Part shown: piece after piece, positions 18,920 through 27,866 of the stretch
Layout: each line of letters begins with the position of its first letter
How positions within the stretch are numbered: the stretch's first letter is position 1
Assembly: GCF_028292945.1 (NCBI RefSeq)
Contig: NZ_JAQGLJ010000040.1
Location: forward strand, 1 to 64,000
Origin: Sphingomonas bacterium
GTDB taxonomy: Bacteria > Pseudomonadota > Alphaproteobacteria > Sphingomonadales > Sphingomonadaceae
Direction: 5' to 3'
Length of the DNA: 64,000 nt
Translations under genes and position numbers: made by a program
Notes under the pieces: model-generated
Database searches by the model: none
What the model saw: only the letters and a program-made list of their open reading frames with translations
What the model was told of the DNA's origin: nothing

Positions 18920-19567
18920 ATGATTCGCTTCGCCCTTCTGCTCGCCGTGGCCGGCACCACGCCGGTGCAGACCGTTGCCCCCGCACCCACGCCGGTTTCG
19001 GTCACCATGCCCGCTCCCGCGACCGTGCGCGTGGCACTCGTCACCGCACAGGGGCGGATCGTGCTGGAGCTGGAAAAGGAACGCGCGCCGATCACGACGG
19101 CCAACTTCCTGCGCTATGTCGACGGCAAGCGGCTGGACGGCGTCAACTTCTATCGCACGGTCAAGGTGCAGCCGGACTTCGGATTCATCCAGTTCGGCGT
19201 GCAGAATGCGCCCAAGCGCGTGCTGCCGCCGATCAAGCACGAGCCGACGACGGTCACGGGCGTGAGCCACGTCGACGGCGCGATTTCGCTGGCGCGGCTG
19301 GGGCCGGGTACGGGAGCGGGCGACTTCACGATCAGCGTCGGTGATCAGCGGCCGTCGCTCGACGCCGATCCGAAGCGGCCGGGCGACAACCTCGGCTATG
19401 CGGCGTTCGGGCGCGTGGTGGAGGGAATGGACGTGGTGAAGCGCATTCTCGACGCGCCGGTCGCAAAGGGCGGGTATTTCAAGGGCGAGCAGATCGCCGT
19501 GCCGGTGCCGGTGGCGACGGCACGGCGGGTGGCGAACACGGCCGCTTCGGCGCCGCCTCGGCCATAA
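18920..19567 (+). CDS. Peptidylprolyl isomerase (cyclophilin type), exported
   Basis: Signal peptide; LVTAQGRIVLELEKERAPITTANFLRYVDGKRLDGVNFYRTV. Confidence 0.88.
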   Translation: MIRFALLLAVAGTTPVQTVAPAPTPVSVTMPAPATVRVALVTAQGRIVLELEKERAPITTANFLRYVDGKRLDGVNFYRTVKVQPDFGFIQFGVQNAPKRVLPPIKHEPTTVTGVSHVDGAISLARLGPGTGAGDFTISVGDQRPSLDADPKRPGDNLGYAAFGRVVEGMDVVKRILDAPVAKGGYFKGEQIAVPVPVATARRVANTAASAPPRP

Positions 19568-19656
19568 GGCTCTATTGCTCCTCCCGGCAGTGACTCGGGT
19601 TGTCTTCAGCAATTCGATCAGAGGCACCTGCCCTGTGGTTCGGCGTTGAGCAGTCG

Positions 19657-20739
19657 ATGCCCACCGCCCCCCTGCTCTCCCCATCCCGCCAGTGGCTTCC
19701 CAAACGCCTGCTCGCCACCAGGTCATCGCTGAGCTGGGATCATGGCCGCGCGATCGCAGGACGCGCCGCGCAGCTGGGGGTGGAGGTGGTCGAACTCCCC
19801 TCCGATCGCCTCGCGCTCGACATTCCCGACGACCCGCGCCGCGCCTATGCAGAGGCGAAGCAGACCCTGGCGCTGGTCGTCGCGCCGCCGTCCAAGCGCA
19901 AGCTGCAGCCGATCGCGCCGTCGGCGGACTGGCGCGTCGATCTGGCCGAGGGGTGTCCGGCGCATTGCAGTTATTGCTATCTCGCCGGCAGTCTGAAGGG
20001 GCCGCCGATTACGCGCGTCTATGCCAACCTGCCGGAAATCCTTGACGAGCTGCCCCGGCATTTGGGGCTAGGCAAGGTGACGTCGCGATCGCGCGCGCGC
20101 CAGCATGAGGGCACGACGTATGAAGCGTCCTGTTACACCGATCCGCTCGCGATCGAGCATCTGACGGGCGGGTTGGCGGCGCTGATCGGCTATCTCGGGG
20201 CGTGGGACGCGGATGCGCAGCTGCGGTTCACGACCAAGTTCGCCGCCGTCGAGTCGTTGCTGACGCTGCCGCACAACGGTCGCACGCGGATGCGCGCATC
20301 GCTCAATCCGCCACGCTATGCCCGGTTCGAGGGCGGGACCGATCCGGTCGCGGCGCGGCTGACGGCACTGCGCCGAATGGCGGACGCGGGGTATCCGATC
20401 GGGCTGACGGTCGCACCGATCATCGCGGCGGACGGATGGGAAGCGGCGTACGGCCAGCTGATCGCCGATGCCGCAGCGGCGCTGAACGATGTACCCGATC
20501 TGGATCTCACCGTGGAGCTGATCACGCACCGCTTCACGCCGGGATCCAAGGCGGTGCTCGACAGCTGGTATCCCGGATCGGCGCTGGAGATGGACCCGGC
20601 CGCCCGCACGACGAAGCGCACCAGGTTCGGCAGCACCAAGCATGTCTATGACGTGGAACTGATGAAGACGCTGCGCCGCTTCTTCGAAGCCGAGCTCGCC
20701 CGCCTGCTGCCGGCGGCCAGAATCCTGTACTGGACGTGA
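19657..20739 (+). CDS. Spore photoproduct lyase-like radical SAM protein
   Basis: DLAEGCPAHCSYCYLAGSLKGPPITRVYANLPEI contains CxxxCxxC; SPL-like architecture. Confidence 0.82.
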   Translation: MPTAPLLSPSRQWLPKRLLATRSSLSWDHGRAIAGRAAQLGVEVVELPSDRLALDIPDDPRRAYAEAKQTLALVVAPPSKRKLQPIAPSADWRVDLAEGCPAHCSYCYLAGSLKGPPITRVYANLPEILDELPRHLGLGKVTSRSRARQHEGTTYEASCYTDPLAIEHLTGGLAALIGYLGAWDADAQLRFTTKFAAVESLLTLPHNGRTRMRASLNPPRYARFEGGTDPVAARLTALRRMADAGYPIGLTVAPIIAADGWEAAYGQLIADAAAALNDVPDLDLTVELITHRFTPGSKAVLDSWYPGSALEMDPAARTTKRTRFGSTKHVYDVELMKTLRRFFEAELARLLPAARILYWT

Positions 20740-20742
20740 GGG

Positions 20743-21714
20743 TCAGGGCAGCAGCACCGTGCTGCCCTGCGTCTCGCCCGCCTCGATCGCGCGATGCGCC
20801 GCCGCGGCGTCGGTCAGCGCGAAGGTCTGGCCGATCTCGGGCCTGATCGCCCCTTGCGCCAGCATCGCGAAGACGCGGTCGGCGAGCGCCTGCCGCTCCG
20901 AGGGCGTGACGGCGTAATCGAACAGCGTCGGTCGGGTGACGAACAGCGAGCCGTGCCGGGCAAGCAGGCCGAGATCGACGCCGGCCACGGGGCCACTGGC
21001 GTTGCCATAGCTGACGATCAGCCCGCGTCGCGATGCGCTGGCGAGCGCGGCCGGCCAGGTGGCCTTGCCGACGCCGTCCAGCACCACGGGCACGCCCTGC
21101 CCGTCCGTGATCTCGCGCACGCGGGCGACGACGTCGTCGCTGCTCAGAAGCACATGGTCGGCACCGGCGGCGCGAACGCGCAGCGCCTTCGCCTCGGTGC
21201 TGACGGTGCCGATCACGGTCGCGCCAACGGCCTTGAGCCAGCCGACCAGCAGATGCCCGACGCCGCCCGCCGCTGCTGTGACGAGCACCGTCTGCCCCGT
21301 CTGCACGCGCGCGCATTGCTCGACGAGGAACGCAGCGGTGGCACCCTTGAGCATGATTGCGGCGGCGGTGCGGTCGTCCACGGCATCGGACAGACGCACG
21401 AGCTGGGCGACGGCGATGTTGCGCGCGGTGGCATAGGCGCCGAGCGGTCCGGAAAAGGTGCCTGCGCGGTCGCCCGCCTGCCACTGGTCGACCCCCTCGC
21501 CCACCGCCTCGACGATGCCCGCCGCCTCCAGTCCGAGGCCGCTGGGCAGTGCCAGCGGATACAGACCGCTACGATGATAGGTGTCGATGAAGTTCAGCCC
21601 CACCGCGCCGTGCCGAAGCCGCACCTCGCCGGGCCCCGGCGGCGGCAGGTCGACCTGCCGCCAGCCGATCACGTCCGGGCCGCCGGTCGCCTCGATTACC
21701 GCTACCTGTTCCAT
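20743..21714 (-). CDS. NADPH:quinone oxidoreductase (zinc-less MDR family)
   Basis: MEQVAVIEATGGPDVIGWRQVDLPPPGPGEVRLRHGAVGLNFIDTYHRSGLYPLALPSGLGLEAAGIV. Confidence 0.92.
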   Translation of the reverse strand: MEQVAVIEATGGPDVIGWRQVDLPPPGPGEVRLRHGAVGLNFIDTYHRSGLYPLALPSGLGLEAAGIVEAVGEGVDQWQAGDRAGTFSGPLGAYATARNIAVAQLVRLSDAVDDRTAAAIMLKGATAAFLVEQCARVQTGQTVLVTAAAGGVGHLLVGWLKAVGATVIGTVSTEAKALRVRAAGADHVLLSSDDVVARVREITDGQGVPVVLDGVGKATWPAALASASRRGLIVSYGNASGPVAGVDLGLLARHGSLFVTRPTLFDYAVTPSERQALADRVFAMLAQGAIRPEIGQTFALTDAAAAHRAIEAGETQGSTVLLP

Positions 21715-21789
21715 CGCCACCTCCGTTTTCCGTTGCAACGCTTCTGCCTGCGAAGCATTGCCCGAACAAAGCAAATCGGGAGAGCGACC

Positions 21790-23217
21790 ATGAACAGCTA
21801 CCTCAAGCATTACATCGCCGGTCAGTGGGTCGACAGTGAAGGCGGCCAGCGTCACCAGGTCATCAACCCCGCGACCGAACAGCCGGTGACGGAGATCGTG
21901 CTGGGCACCCCCGCCGATGCGGACAAGGCGGTCGCCGCCGCGCGCGCCGCGTTCGACGGCTGGTCGCAGACGCCGGTCGCGGAACGCATCGCGCTGCTCG
22001 AGCGGATCATCGAGGGCTACAAGGCGCGCATTCCCGACCTGGCCAAGGCGGTGAGCGAGGAAATGGGCGCGCCGATCGGCTTCGCCCAGGCCGCGCAGGT
22101 TCCCGCCGGTCTCGGCTATTTCATGACCACGCTGAAGGCGCTGACCGAATTCCAGTGGGAAGAACGGATCGGCAAGGCGCGGGTGGTGCACGAGGCGATC
22201 GGCGTCGTGGCGATGATCACGCCTTGGAACTGGCCGCTCAACCAGATCTGCGCCAAGGTCGCGCCGGCGCTGGCGGCAGGCGACACGATGATCCTCAAGC
22301 CATCGGAGGAATGCCCTTCCTGCGCGGTGATCCTGGCCGAGATCCTCGACGCGGCAGGGGTGCCGGCGGGCGTATTCAACCTGGTCAACGGCGACGGGCC
22401 CGGTGTCGGCGCGACGCTTTCCGCGCATCGCGACGTCGACATGGTGAGCTTCACCGGCTCGACCCGCGCCGGGATCGCGGTGGCGCAGGCGGCGGCCCCG
22501 ACGGTCAAGCGCGTGCATCAGGAACTGGGCGGCAAGGCGCCGAACCTGGTGCTGGAAGGCGCGGACCTGGCCGCCGTGCTACCCCCCACGGTGCAGGGTG
22601 TGCTCGCCAATACGGGGCAGAGCTGCATCGCGCCGACGCGGCTGCTGGTCCACGCCAGCCAGTTCGACGAAGCGACCGCGGTGGTGAAGCAGATCATGGA
22701 GTCCGCCGCGGTCGGCGATCCGCAGGAGATGGGCGCGCATATCGGCCCGGTCGTCAACAAGGCGCAGTTCGACAAGATCCAGGAGCTGATCCAGTCCGCG
22801 ATTGACGAGGGCGCGACGCTGGTCACCGGCGGCGTCGGACGGCCCGACGGGCGCAACGCGGGCTATTACATCAAGCCGACCGTTCTGGCGGGCGTCACCG
22901 CCGACATGCGCATCTGGCGCGAGGAGACGTTCGGCCCGGTGGCTACGATCACCCGCTATGACGGGCGCGACGAGGCGGTCGCGATGGCGAACGATACCGA
23001 CTATGGCCTCTCCGCCGTCATTTCGGGCGACCCCGCGGAGGCCGCCAAGGTCGCATCGAAGCTGCGCGCGGGCATGGTCACGATCAACGGCTGGGGCGGC
23101 AGCGGCGGCGGCCTGCCGTTCGGCGGCTACAAGCAGTCGGGCAACGGCCGCGAGGGCGGCAAGTTCGGGCTGGCCGATTTCATGGAGGTGAAGGCGATCG
23201 TCGGCGGGCCGGCGTAG
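21790..23217 (+). CDS. Aldehyde dehydrogenase family protein
   Basis: MITPWNWPLNQICAKVAPALAAGDTMILKPSEECP; HQELGGKAPNLVLEGADL; GQSCIAPTRLL. Confidence 0.95.
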   Translation: MNSYLKHYIAGQWVDSEGGQRHQVINPATEQPVTEIVLGTPADADKAVAAARAAFDGWSQTPVAERIALLERIIEGYKARIPDLAKAVSEEMGAPIGFAQAAQVPAGLGYFMTTLKALTEFQWEERIGKARVVHEAIGVVAMITPWNWPLNQICAKVAPALAAGDTMILKPSEECPSCAVILAEILDAAGVPAGVFNLVNGDGPGVGATLSAHRDVDMVSFTGSTRAGIAVAQAAAPTVKRVHQELGGKAPNLVLEGADLAAVLPPTVQGVLANTGQSCIAPTRLLVHASQFDEATAVVKQIMESAAVGDPQEMGAHIGPVVNKAQFDKIQELIQSAIDEGATLVTGGVGRPDGRNAGYYIKPTVLAGVTADMRIWREETFGPVATITRYDGRDEAVAMANDTDYGLSAVISGDPAEAAKVASKLRAGMVTINGWGGSGGGLPFGGYKQSGNGREGGKFGLADFMEVKAIVGGPA

Positions 23218-23225
23218 CGAGTGCG

Positions 23226-23265
23226 CGCGGCCGTGCTCACGCATATACGTGTGAGCACGGCCGCG
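23226..23265. repeat. Perfect inverted repeat (15-bp arms, 10-nt spacer)
   Basis: cgcggccgtgctcac gcatatacgt gtgagcacggccgcg; ends 3 bp before the vapB ATG. Confidence 0.9.
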
Positions 23266-23268
23266 ACG

Positions 23269-23542
23269 ATGAACGTCCAAGTAAAGGGAAAGGTCTTCAA
23301 GAGCGGCAACAGCGTGGCTGTCCGGCTGCCCAAAGGCTATGGTTTCAAGGCAGGCGAAGACATCACGCCTGGAGAAGAACGGATCCAAGGTCACGATCGC
23401 GCCCGCAACCGGGCCGGCCGCGGCGCTGGCGAACAACCGAGCGCTGGTCGATGAAATCCGTGCAATCCGGGATCGGTACGGTGGTCCGCCTGGGGAGATC
23501 GGCAAACGCGAGCCCTTCGAGGCACCTGATCGGCCGGGTTGA
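23269..23542 (+). pseudogene. vapB: VapB-like (AbrB/SpoVT-fold) antitoxin with a +1 frameshift
   Basis: MNVQVKGKVFKSGNSVAVRLPKGYGFKAGEDIT then frame switch at ~23366-23370 to LEKNGSKVTIAPATGPAAALANNRALVDEIRAIRDRYGGPPGEIGKREPFEAPDRPG. Confidence 0.85.
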
Positions 23543-23547
23543 TCTGA

Positions 23548-23748
23548 TTGCGTTATCTACTCGATACCGATGTCATCATTCACATTCGCGATGCCGACCT
23601 CCCGATCACGCAGCGTCTCGCCGCATTGTCGGCTCCGGTAATCATCTCTCTCGTGACGATCATGGAACTGCAAGCCGGACTCGTGGCGCAACTCTTCCGC
23701 GACATACCCGGCCTCAAGCTCGAAGTCTGGCCTTCCCCCGCTCAGTAA
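23548..23748 (+). pseudogene. vapC: C-terminally truncated VapC-like PIN-domain toxin
   Basis: TTG start; MRYLLDTDVIIHIRDADLPITQRLAALSAPVIISLVTIMELQAGL then unrelated tail; 66 aa against about 130 expected. Confidence 0.82.
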
Positions 23749-26700
23749 TCCCGCGATACGCGCACGTTGGCGCTTTGCCGGCCCAGCGTGGAGATGCTCG
23801 ACAGCAGCGACAGCCAGCGGGTGACCTGGAACTCGACGCGGGTGGCGGAATAGCCCTGCCCGTCGGAGACGATCTCCGCATACAGCCGCCGCGTCACATA
23901 TTTGCCTGCGGCAATCGACGTGCCCTGCCCGGTCTGCGGATCGGCCGGCAGGATGCGCAGACGGTCGAGACCGGCGGCGCGGCGAACGGCGTTGATCGGG
24001 TTCAGGCCGTTGCCACCGTCCTGCAGCGCCGCCACCGCAGCGGCGAGCTGTAGTGCTTCGGGCGCGGACAGGTTCGTGATCGAGGTGCCGAACAGCAGGC
24101 GCGACAGCAGCTCGTCCTCGGGCAGCGCGGGCACGCTGGTGAAGCCGATCTCGGGCTTGAGCGCGTTGCCCGACACCCGGATCGCTGCGGTCAGCCCGTT
24201 GCTGTCGGCGTTCGCCACGATGTCCAGTGCAGGGTTCGCGGGTACGTCGCCGGTGAAACGGATGATGCCGCGTTCCAGCCGGAAGTCCCTCCCGGCGAAC
24301 TCATACTCGCCGCGCACCAGCGTCGCGCGGCCGGTGATCGCCGGGTTGCGCGGCTCGCCGCCGATCTGCAGGTCCGCGCCCCATTCGCTGTCCAAGCCCA
24401 GGCCGGTGACGAGCAGGCCGTTGGCGGCGCGCGCGCGCAGCGCGAGGCTCCAGGGCGTGCGACGGACCTCTTCCTCCTCGCCGCCATCGGGCAGGTTGAT
24501 CTCGCGAATGCGCAGGCGCGGCACGGCCGACGCAGCGGTCGCCTGACCCAGCCGATAGCGCGCGCGGTCCAGCGTCACGTCACCGCCGATCGTGCCGCCC
24601 CGGCCGTCGGAGCGGAAGGTGAGCGGACCGGTGACGGTGGCGCCGATGTCGTCGCGGTCGATCATCACCGCCGCCTTGGCGTCGACGCGCAGGTCGATGC
24701 CGATGCCGACGCCGCTGGCCGGCGCGAAGTCGAACTGGCCCGCGCCGCTGACGCTGCCGCCGCGCCCCGCCTGGCCCGTGAAACGATCGATCACCAGCCG
24801 CGACCCGCCAAAGCGACCGGTCGCCTCGACGCCCGTCACGACGGTGCCGGTGGTGGCGCTCTCGACCCGAACGTTCTGCGCGCGCACCGCCCCGCGGATG
24901 AGAGGTTGTGCCAGCCGGCCGCCGATGTCCGCACCGATCGTCACGGGGCCGGACACGTCGAACAGCTCCACCCCCGTCAGCCGCCACAACGTGTCGGCCG
25001 GACCGGCATAGCGCAACTGCGCGGTCAGGGGCGCTTGCCGCAACCTCGTGACGAGGTCACCGCCCGCGAGCGGACCGATCAATGCCTGGCCCCGGCCGAT
25101 CGTCTTGCCACCAGATGCCGCCACCGCCCGCAGGCCAAGCCGGTCGGTCGACAGCACGCCGGCGATGCCGACGTCGACCGGCTGTGAAGTGAGGACGAGT
25201 CCGGAACGCGACAGCCCGCGCACGGTCATGTTGAGGCGACCGGTCGGTGCCGACCCGGCCTGAGTCGCATAGTCGAGCGTACCCGACGCCGTCCCGCCGA
25301 GCCCCAGCCCGGGATAGCCGATGTCGAGCAGCGCCAGCGGCATGCGCGTCAGCCCGAGCTGGACCGCGTTGCGTCCCTCGCCGAACGCCCCGCCGACGCG
25401 CGCCTCGCCGCCCGCGAAGCTGAGCCGGGTCGGCGAGAGCCGCCACCCTGCCCCGTCGCGCGCGAACACCGCCGGCTCGAGCAGGCGCAGCGGGCGGCGG
25501 TCGAGCGTGCCCTGCGCGGACACGGCGTAGCGATCGGGTGCGATCTGGACCAGCGACTGGATGTCGAACGCGCGGCCACGGGTGCCGGCGATGGCGGCGC
25601 GCAGCTCGCCGACGCCGCCGACGAGCCGCGTCGTGGCGGAAAAGCGCGCGAGGCGCAGGTTGCCGCGTGCGAGCCCGGCCCCGCTCACGGTCGCCTCCAG
25701 CCGCGTGCCGGCGGGATCAAGCAGCGCCGTCAGGTCCAGCCGCCCGCGTCGCAGCGTCGCGACATCGCCGAGCCGCGCATCGGTTGCGGCGAGCTGGAGC
25801 TGCACCTGTTGCAATGTGCCCACTGGACGCAGCTGGACGCTGCCCGTCAGACCGCCCCCGACGACCCGCAGCCGGCCATCGAAGCCGCCGGGCACGATGT
25901 TCAGCATGCCCGAGGCGCGCGTGCCGCTGACGTCGAGTGCGGCGATGTTGACCGCCGCCTGCCCGCCCGGCGGCAGCAGGATGGTGCCACCCGCCACGAA
26001 GGGTCCGAGCCGCGACCCCCCCGCCGCACCGAAGGCGAACCCCTGCGGCGTTGGATCCAGCCGCGCGCGCACGTCGCTTAGCCCCAGGGCAGCATTCGGC
26101 CGGGCAAAGCGCAGGTCGAGCGTCGGCCGCTCGATGCGACCGTCCAGCACCAGCGTGACAGGGCCATAGCTGCGTTGCTGGCCGGACGCTTCGATATGAA
26201 AGCTGCCGTCGCGGCGGCGGTACCCGTTGCCGGCCAGGCGCAGCGCCGGGGACATGAGGATGAGGTTGCGCAGGTAGAGGATGCCGTCGGATCCCCGCTC
26301 CAGACCTGTCTCGACGCGCGGCAGTCCGCCGGTCAGACTGCGGAAAAAGGCGTTGTCCAGCCGCAGCACCTGCGCGGTGCCGCGCCCGACCACGCGCGAC
26401 TTCCTGCCGCCGGGGCCGGGCACGACCTGCAGCGTCGAGCGCACATCCACCAGCCCGAGGCCGGGGATCAGATAGCGGTTGAGGCCGCCATTGAGCGTGA
26501 CGTCGAAACGCCCGGTGCGCAGGTCGACGAACAGACCGACGCGGCCCTGCAACTGGTCGGACTGGAGCCGCAGGTTGTCGCCCCGTGCCTCGCGGGCGGT
26601 AACGCGCAGGTCGCCTGCGACCGCTAGATTGCGCAGGATGCCGCCCGCTACATCGCCGACCCCGGTCACGCGCGCGGCCTGGAAGCGCAGCGGCACGGTC

Positions 26701-27866
26701 ACGGGCGATCGGCCCAGGCGTCCCTTGCCGGTCGCGGCAGCCACCTCGAACCCGGTGTTGTCGAACGCGAACCGCTCCGCCTCCAGCCGGTAGTCGAAGC
26801 GCGCCATCGAGAAGCCGCCGTCCAGCGTCACCCGCCCGCGCAGGTTGCGCGCGGTCATGTTGCCGAACAGCGCAGGCGGTTGCAGCAATTGCGCGCGGAT
26901 GCGGACGTTGCGATAGGCGTTGGCGGCGAGATCGACCGCGCCGATCGCGGTTGCGGCGATCGACGGCGATCGCATCGTCACCGCGCCGTCGAGACGGCGG
27001 TTCGCGAGTCCCGCCTCGCCGTCGATCAGGATGCGGGGGCTGGTGAGGCGTTGCAGCTTGCCGCGCAGGAACGGCGCGGGCGCGAGCTGGCCGGTGAGCC
27101 GATAGCGGCCGGCCGTCGCGGCAAGACGCAGGTCGGCCACCTGCTGGCGGCCGAGGCGACCTTGCGCCGTGCCGGTCCAGCGCGTCCAGTTGCCGTCGCC
27201 GCGTATGTCCAGCGAGACCGGCAAGGCACGACCGACCAGTGCCGCGAGCGCGCCGTCCGCGCCGCCCCGAGCGGTGACGTCCACGTCGAACCGATCGCGA
27301 TCGGGCTCGGCGTCCAGCTTGACGCGCAGCCGGTCGCTGCCCGCCACCACCGCGTCGAGGTCGATCATCGCGCGCCCGCCGCGCACGTCGGCCCGGCCCA
27401 GCACCGCCGCGACGCGCGCCGTGCCCAAGACGGGCCGGGCCAGCGTCAGCCGCGCGACGTTCAGCCGCCCGACCCGGATGTCGAAGCCGGGCAGCAGCGG
27501 CCGCGGCGGGATTGACGGTCGCGTGCGCGGGCGACGGAGCAGCGTCGCCTCGCCGATGTCGAGCGTGGCGATATCCAGCCGGTTGGACGCCCAGGCGAAC
27601 GGCGACCAGCCGAGCCGCGCCTCGCCGGCATGGAACAGCAGCCCGTCGAGGTCGTAGACGCGCACGTCGCTCAGCCGTGCGTCGCCATAGATCGAGCCGT
27701 CGATCCGACCGACGCTGAACTTCAGGCCGCTATTCGTCTCCAGCGTAGCGAGCCGCCTTGCGAGCCAGCGATGGCCCGGCCCGGTGTCGATCGCGACCAT
27801 GCCGGCCGCCACGATCACGCCGAGCATCAGCAACGCAGCGAGCAGCCAGCGGAACGCTCGGCTCAA
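23742..27866 (-). CDS. tamB: Translocation and assembly module protein TamB
   Basis: 1374 aa, N-terminal TM, long beta-rich body, conserved C-terminus FASVPALPEDELLSRLLFGTSITNLSAPEALQLAAAVAAL; TTG start overlaps tamA stop. Confidence 0.92.
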   Translation of the reverse strand: MSRAFRWLLAALLMLGVIVAAGMVAIDTGPGHRWLARRLATLETNSGLKFSVGRIDGSIYGDARLSDVRVYDLDGLLFHAGEARLGWSPFAWASNRLDIATLDIGEATLLRRPRTRPSIPPRPLLPGFDIRVGRLNVARLTLARPVLGTARVAAVLGRADVRGGRAMIDLDAVVAGSDRLRVKLDAEPDRDRFDVDVTARGGADGALAALVGRALPVSLDIRGDGNWTRWTGTAQGRLGRQQVADLRLAATAGRYRLTGQLAPAPFLRGKLQRLTSPRILIDGEAGLANRRLDGAVTMRSPSIAATAIGAVDLAANAYRNVRIRAQLLQPPALFGNMTARNLRGRVTLDGGFSMARFDYRLEAERFAFDNTGFEVAAATGKGRLGRSPVTVPLRFQAARVTGVGDVAGGILRNLAVAGDLRVTAREARGDNLRLQSDQLQGRVGLFVDLRTGRFDVTLNGGLNRYLIPGLGLVDVRSTLQVVPGPGGRKSRVVGRGTAQVLRLDNAFFRSLTGGLPRVETGLERGSDGILYLRNLILMSPALRLAGNGYRRRDGSFHIEASGQQRSYGPVTLVLDGRIERPTLDLRFARPNAALGLSDVRARLDPTPQGFAFGAAGGSRLGPFVAGGTILLPPGGQAAVNIAALDVSGTRASGMLNIVPGGFDGRLRVVGGGLTGSVQLRPVGTLQQVQLQLAATDARLGDVATLRRGRLDLTALLDPAGTRLEATVSGAGLARGNLRLARFSATTRLVGGVGELRAAIAGTRGRAFDIQSLVQIAPDRYAVSAQGTLDRRPLRLLEPAVFARDGAGWRLSPTRLSFAGGEARVGGAFGEGRNAVQLGLTRMPLALLDIGYPGLGLGGTASGTLDYATQAGSAPTGRLNMTVRGLSRSGLVLTSQPVDVGIAGVLSTDRLGLRAVAASGGKTIGRGQALIGPLAGGDLVTRLRQAPLTAQLRYAGPADTLWRLTGVELFDVSGPVTIGADIGGRLAQPLIRGAVRAQNVRVESATTGTVVTGVEATGRFGGSRLVIDRFTGQAGRGGSVSGAGQFDFAPASGVGIGIDLRVDAKAAVMIDRDDIGATVTGPLTFRSDGRGGTIGGDVTLDRARYRLGQATAASAVPRLRIREINLPDGGEEEEVRRTPWSLALRARAANGLLVTGLGLDSEWGADLQIGGEPRNPAITGRATLVRGEYEFAGRDFRLERGIIRFTGDVPANPALDIVANADSNGLTAAIRVSGNALKPEIGFTSVPALPEDELLSRLLFGTSITNLSAPEALQLAAAVAALQDGGNGLNPINAVRRAAGLDRLRILPADPQTGQGTSIAAGKYVTRRLYAEIVSDGQGYSATRVEFQVTRWLSLLSSISTLGRQSANVRVSRDY

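Noticed and set aside
20794-21789. N-terminal extension of the aldehyde dehydrogenase ORF
   Set aside because: Antisense to the quinone oxidoreductase; family start MNSYLKHYIAGQWVD at 21790.
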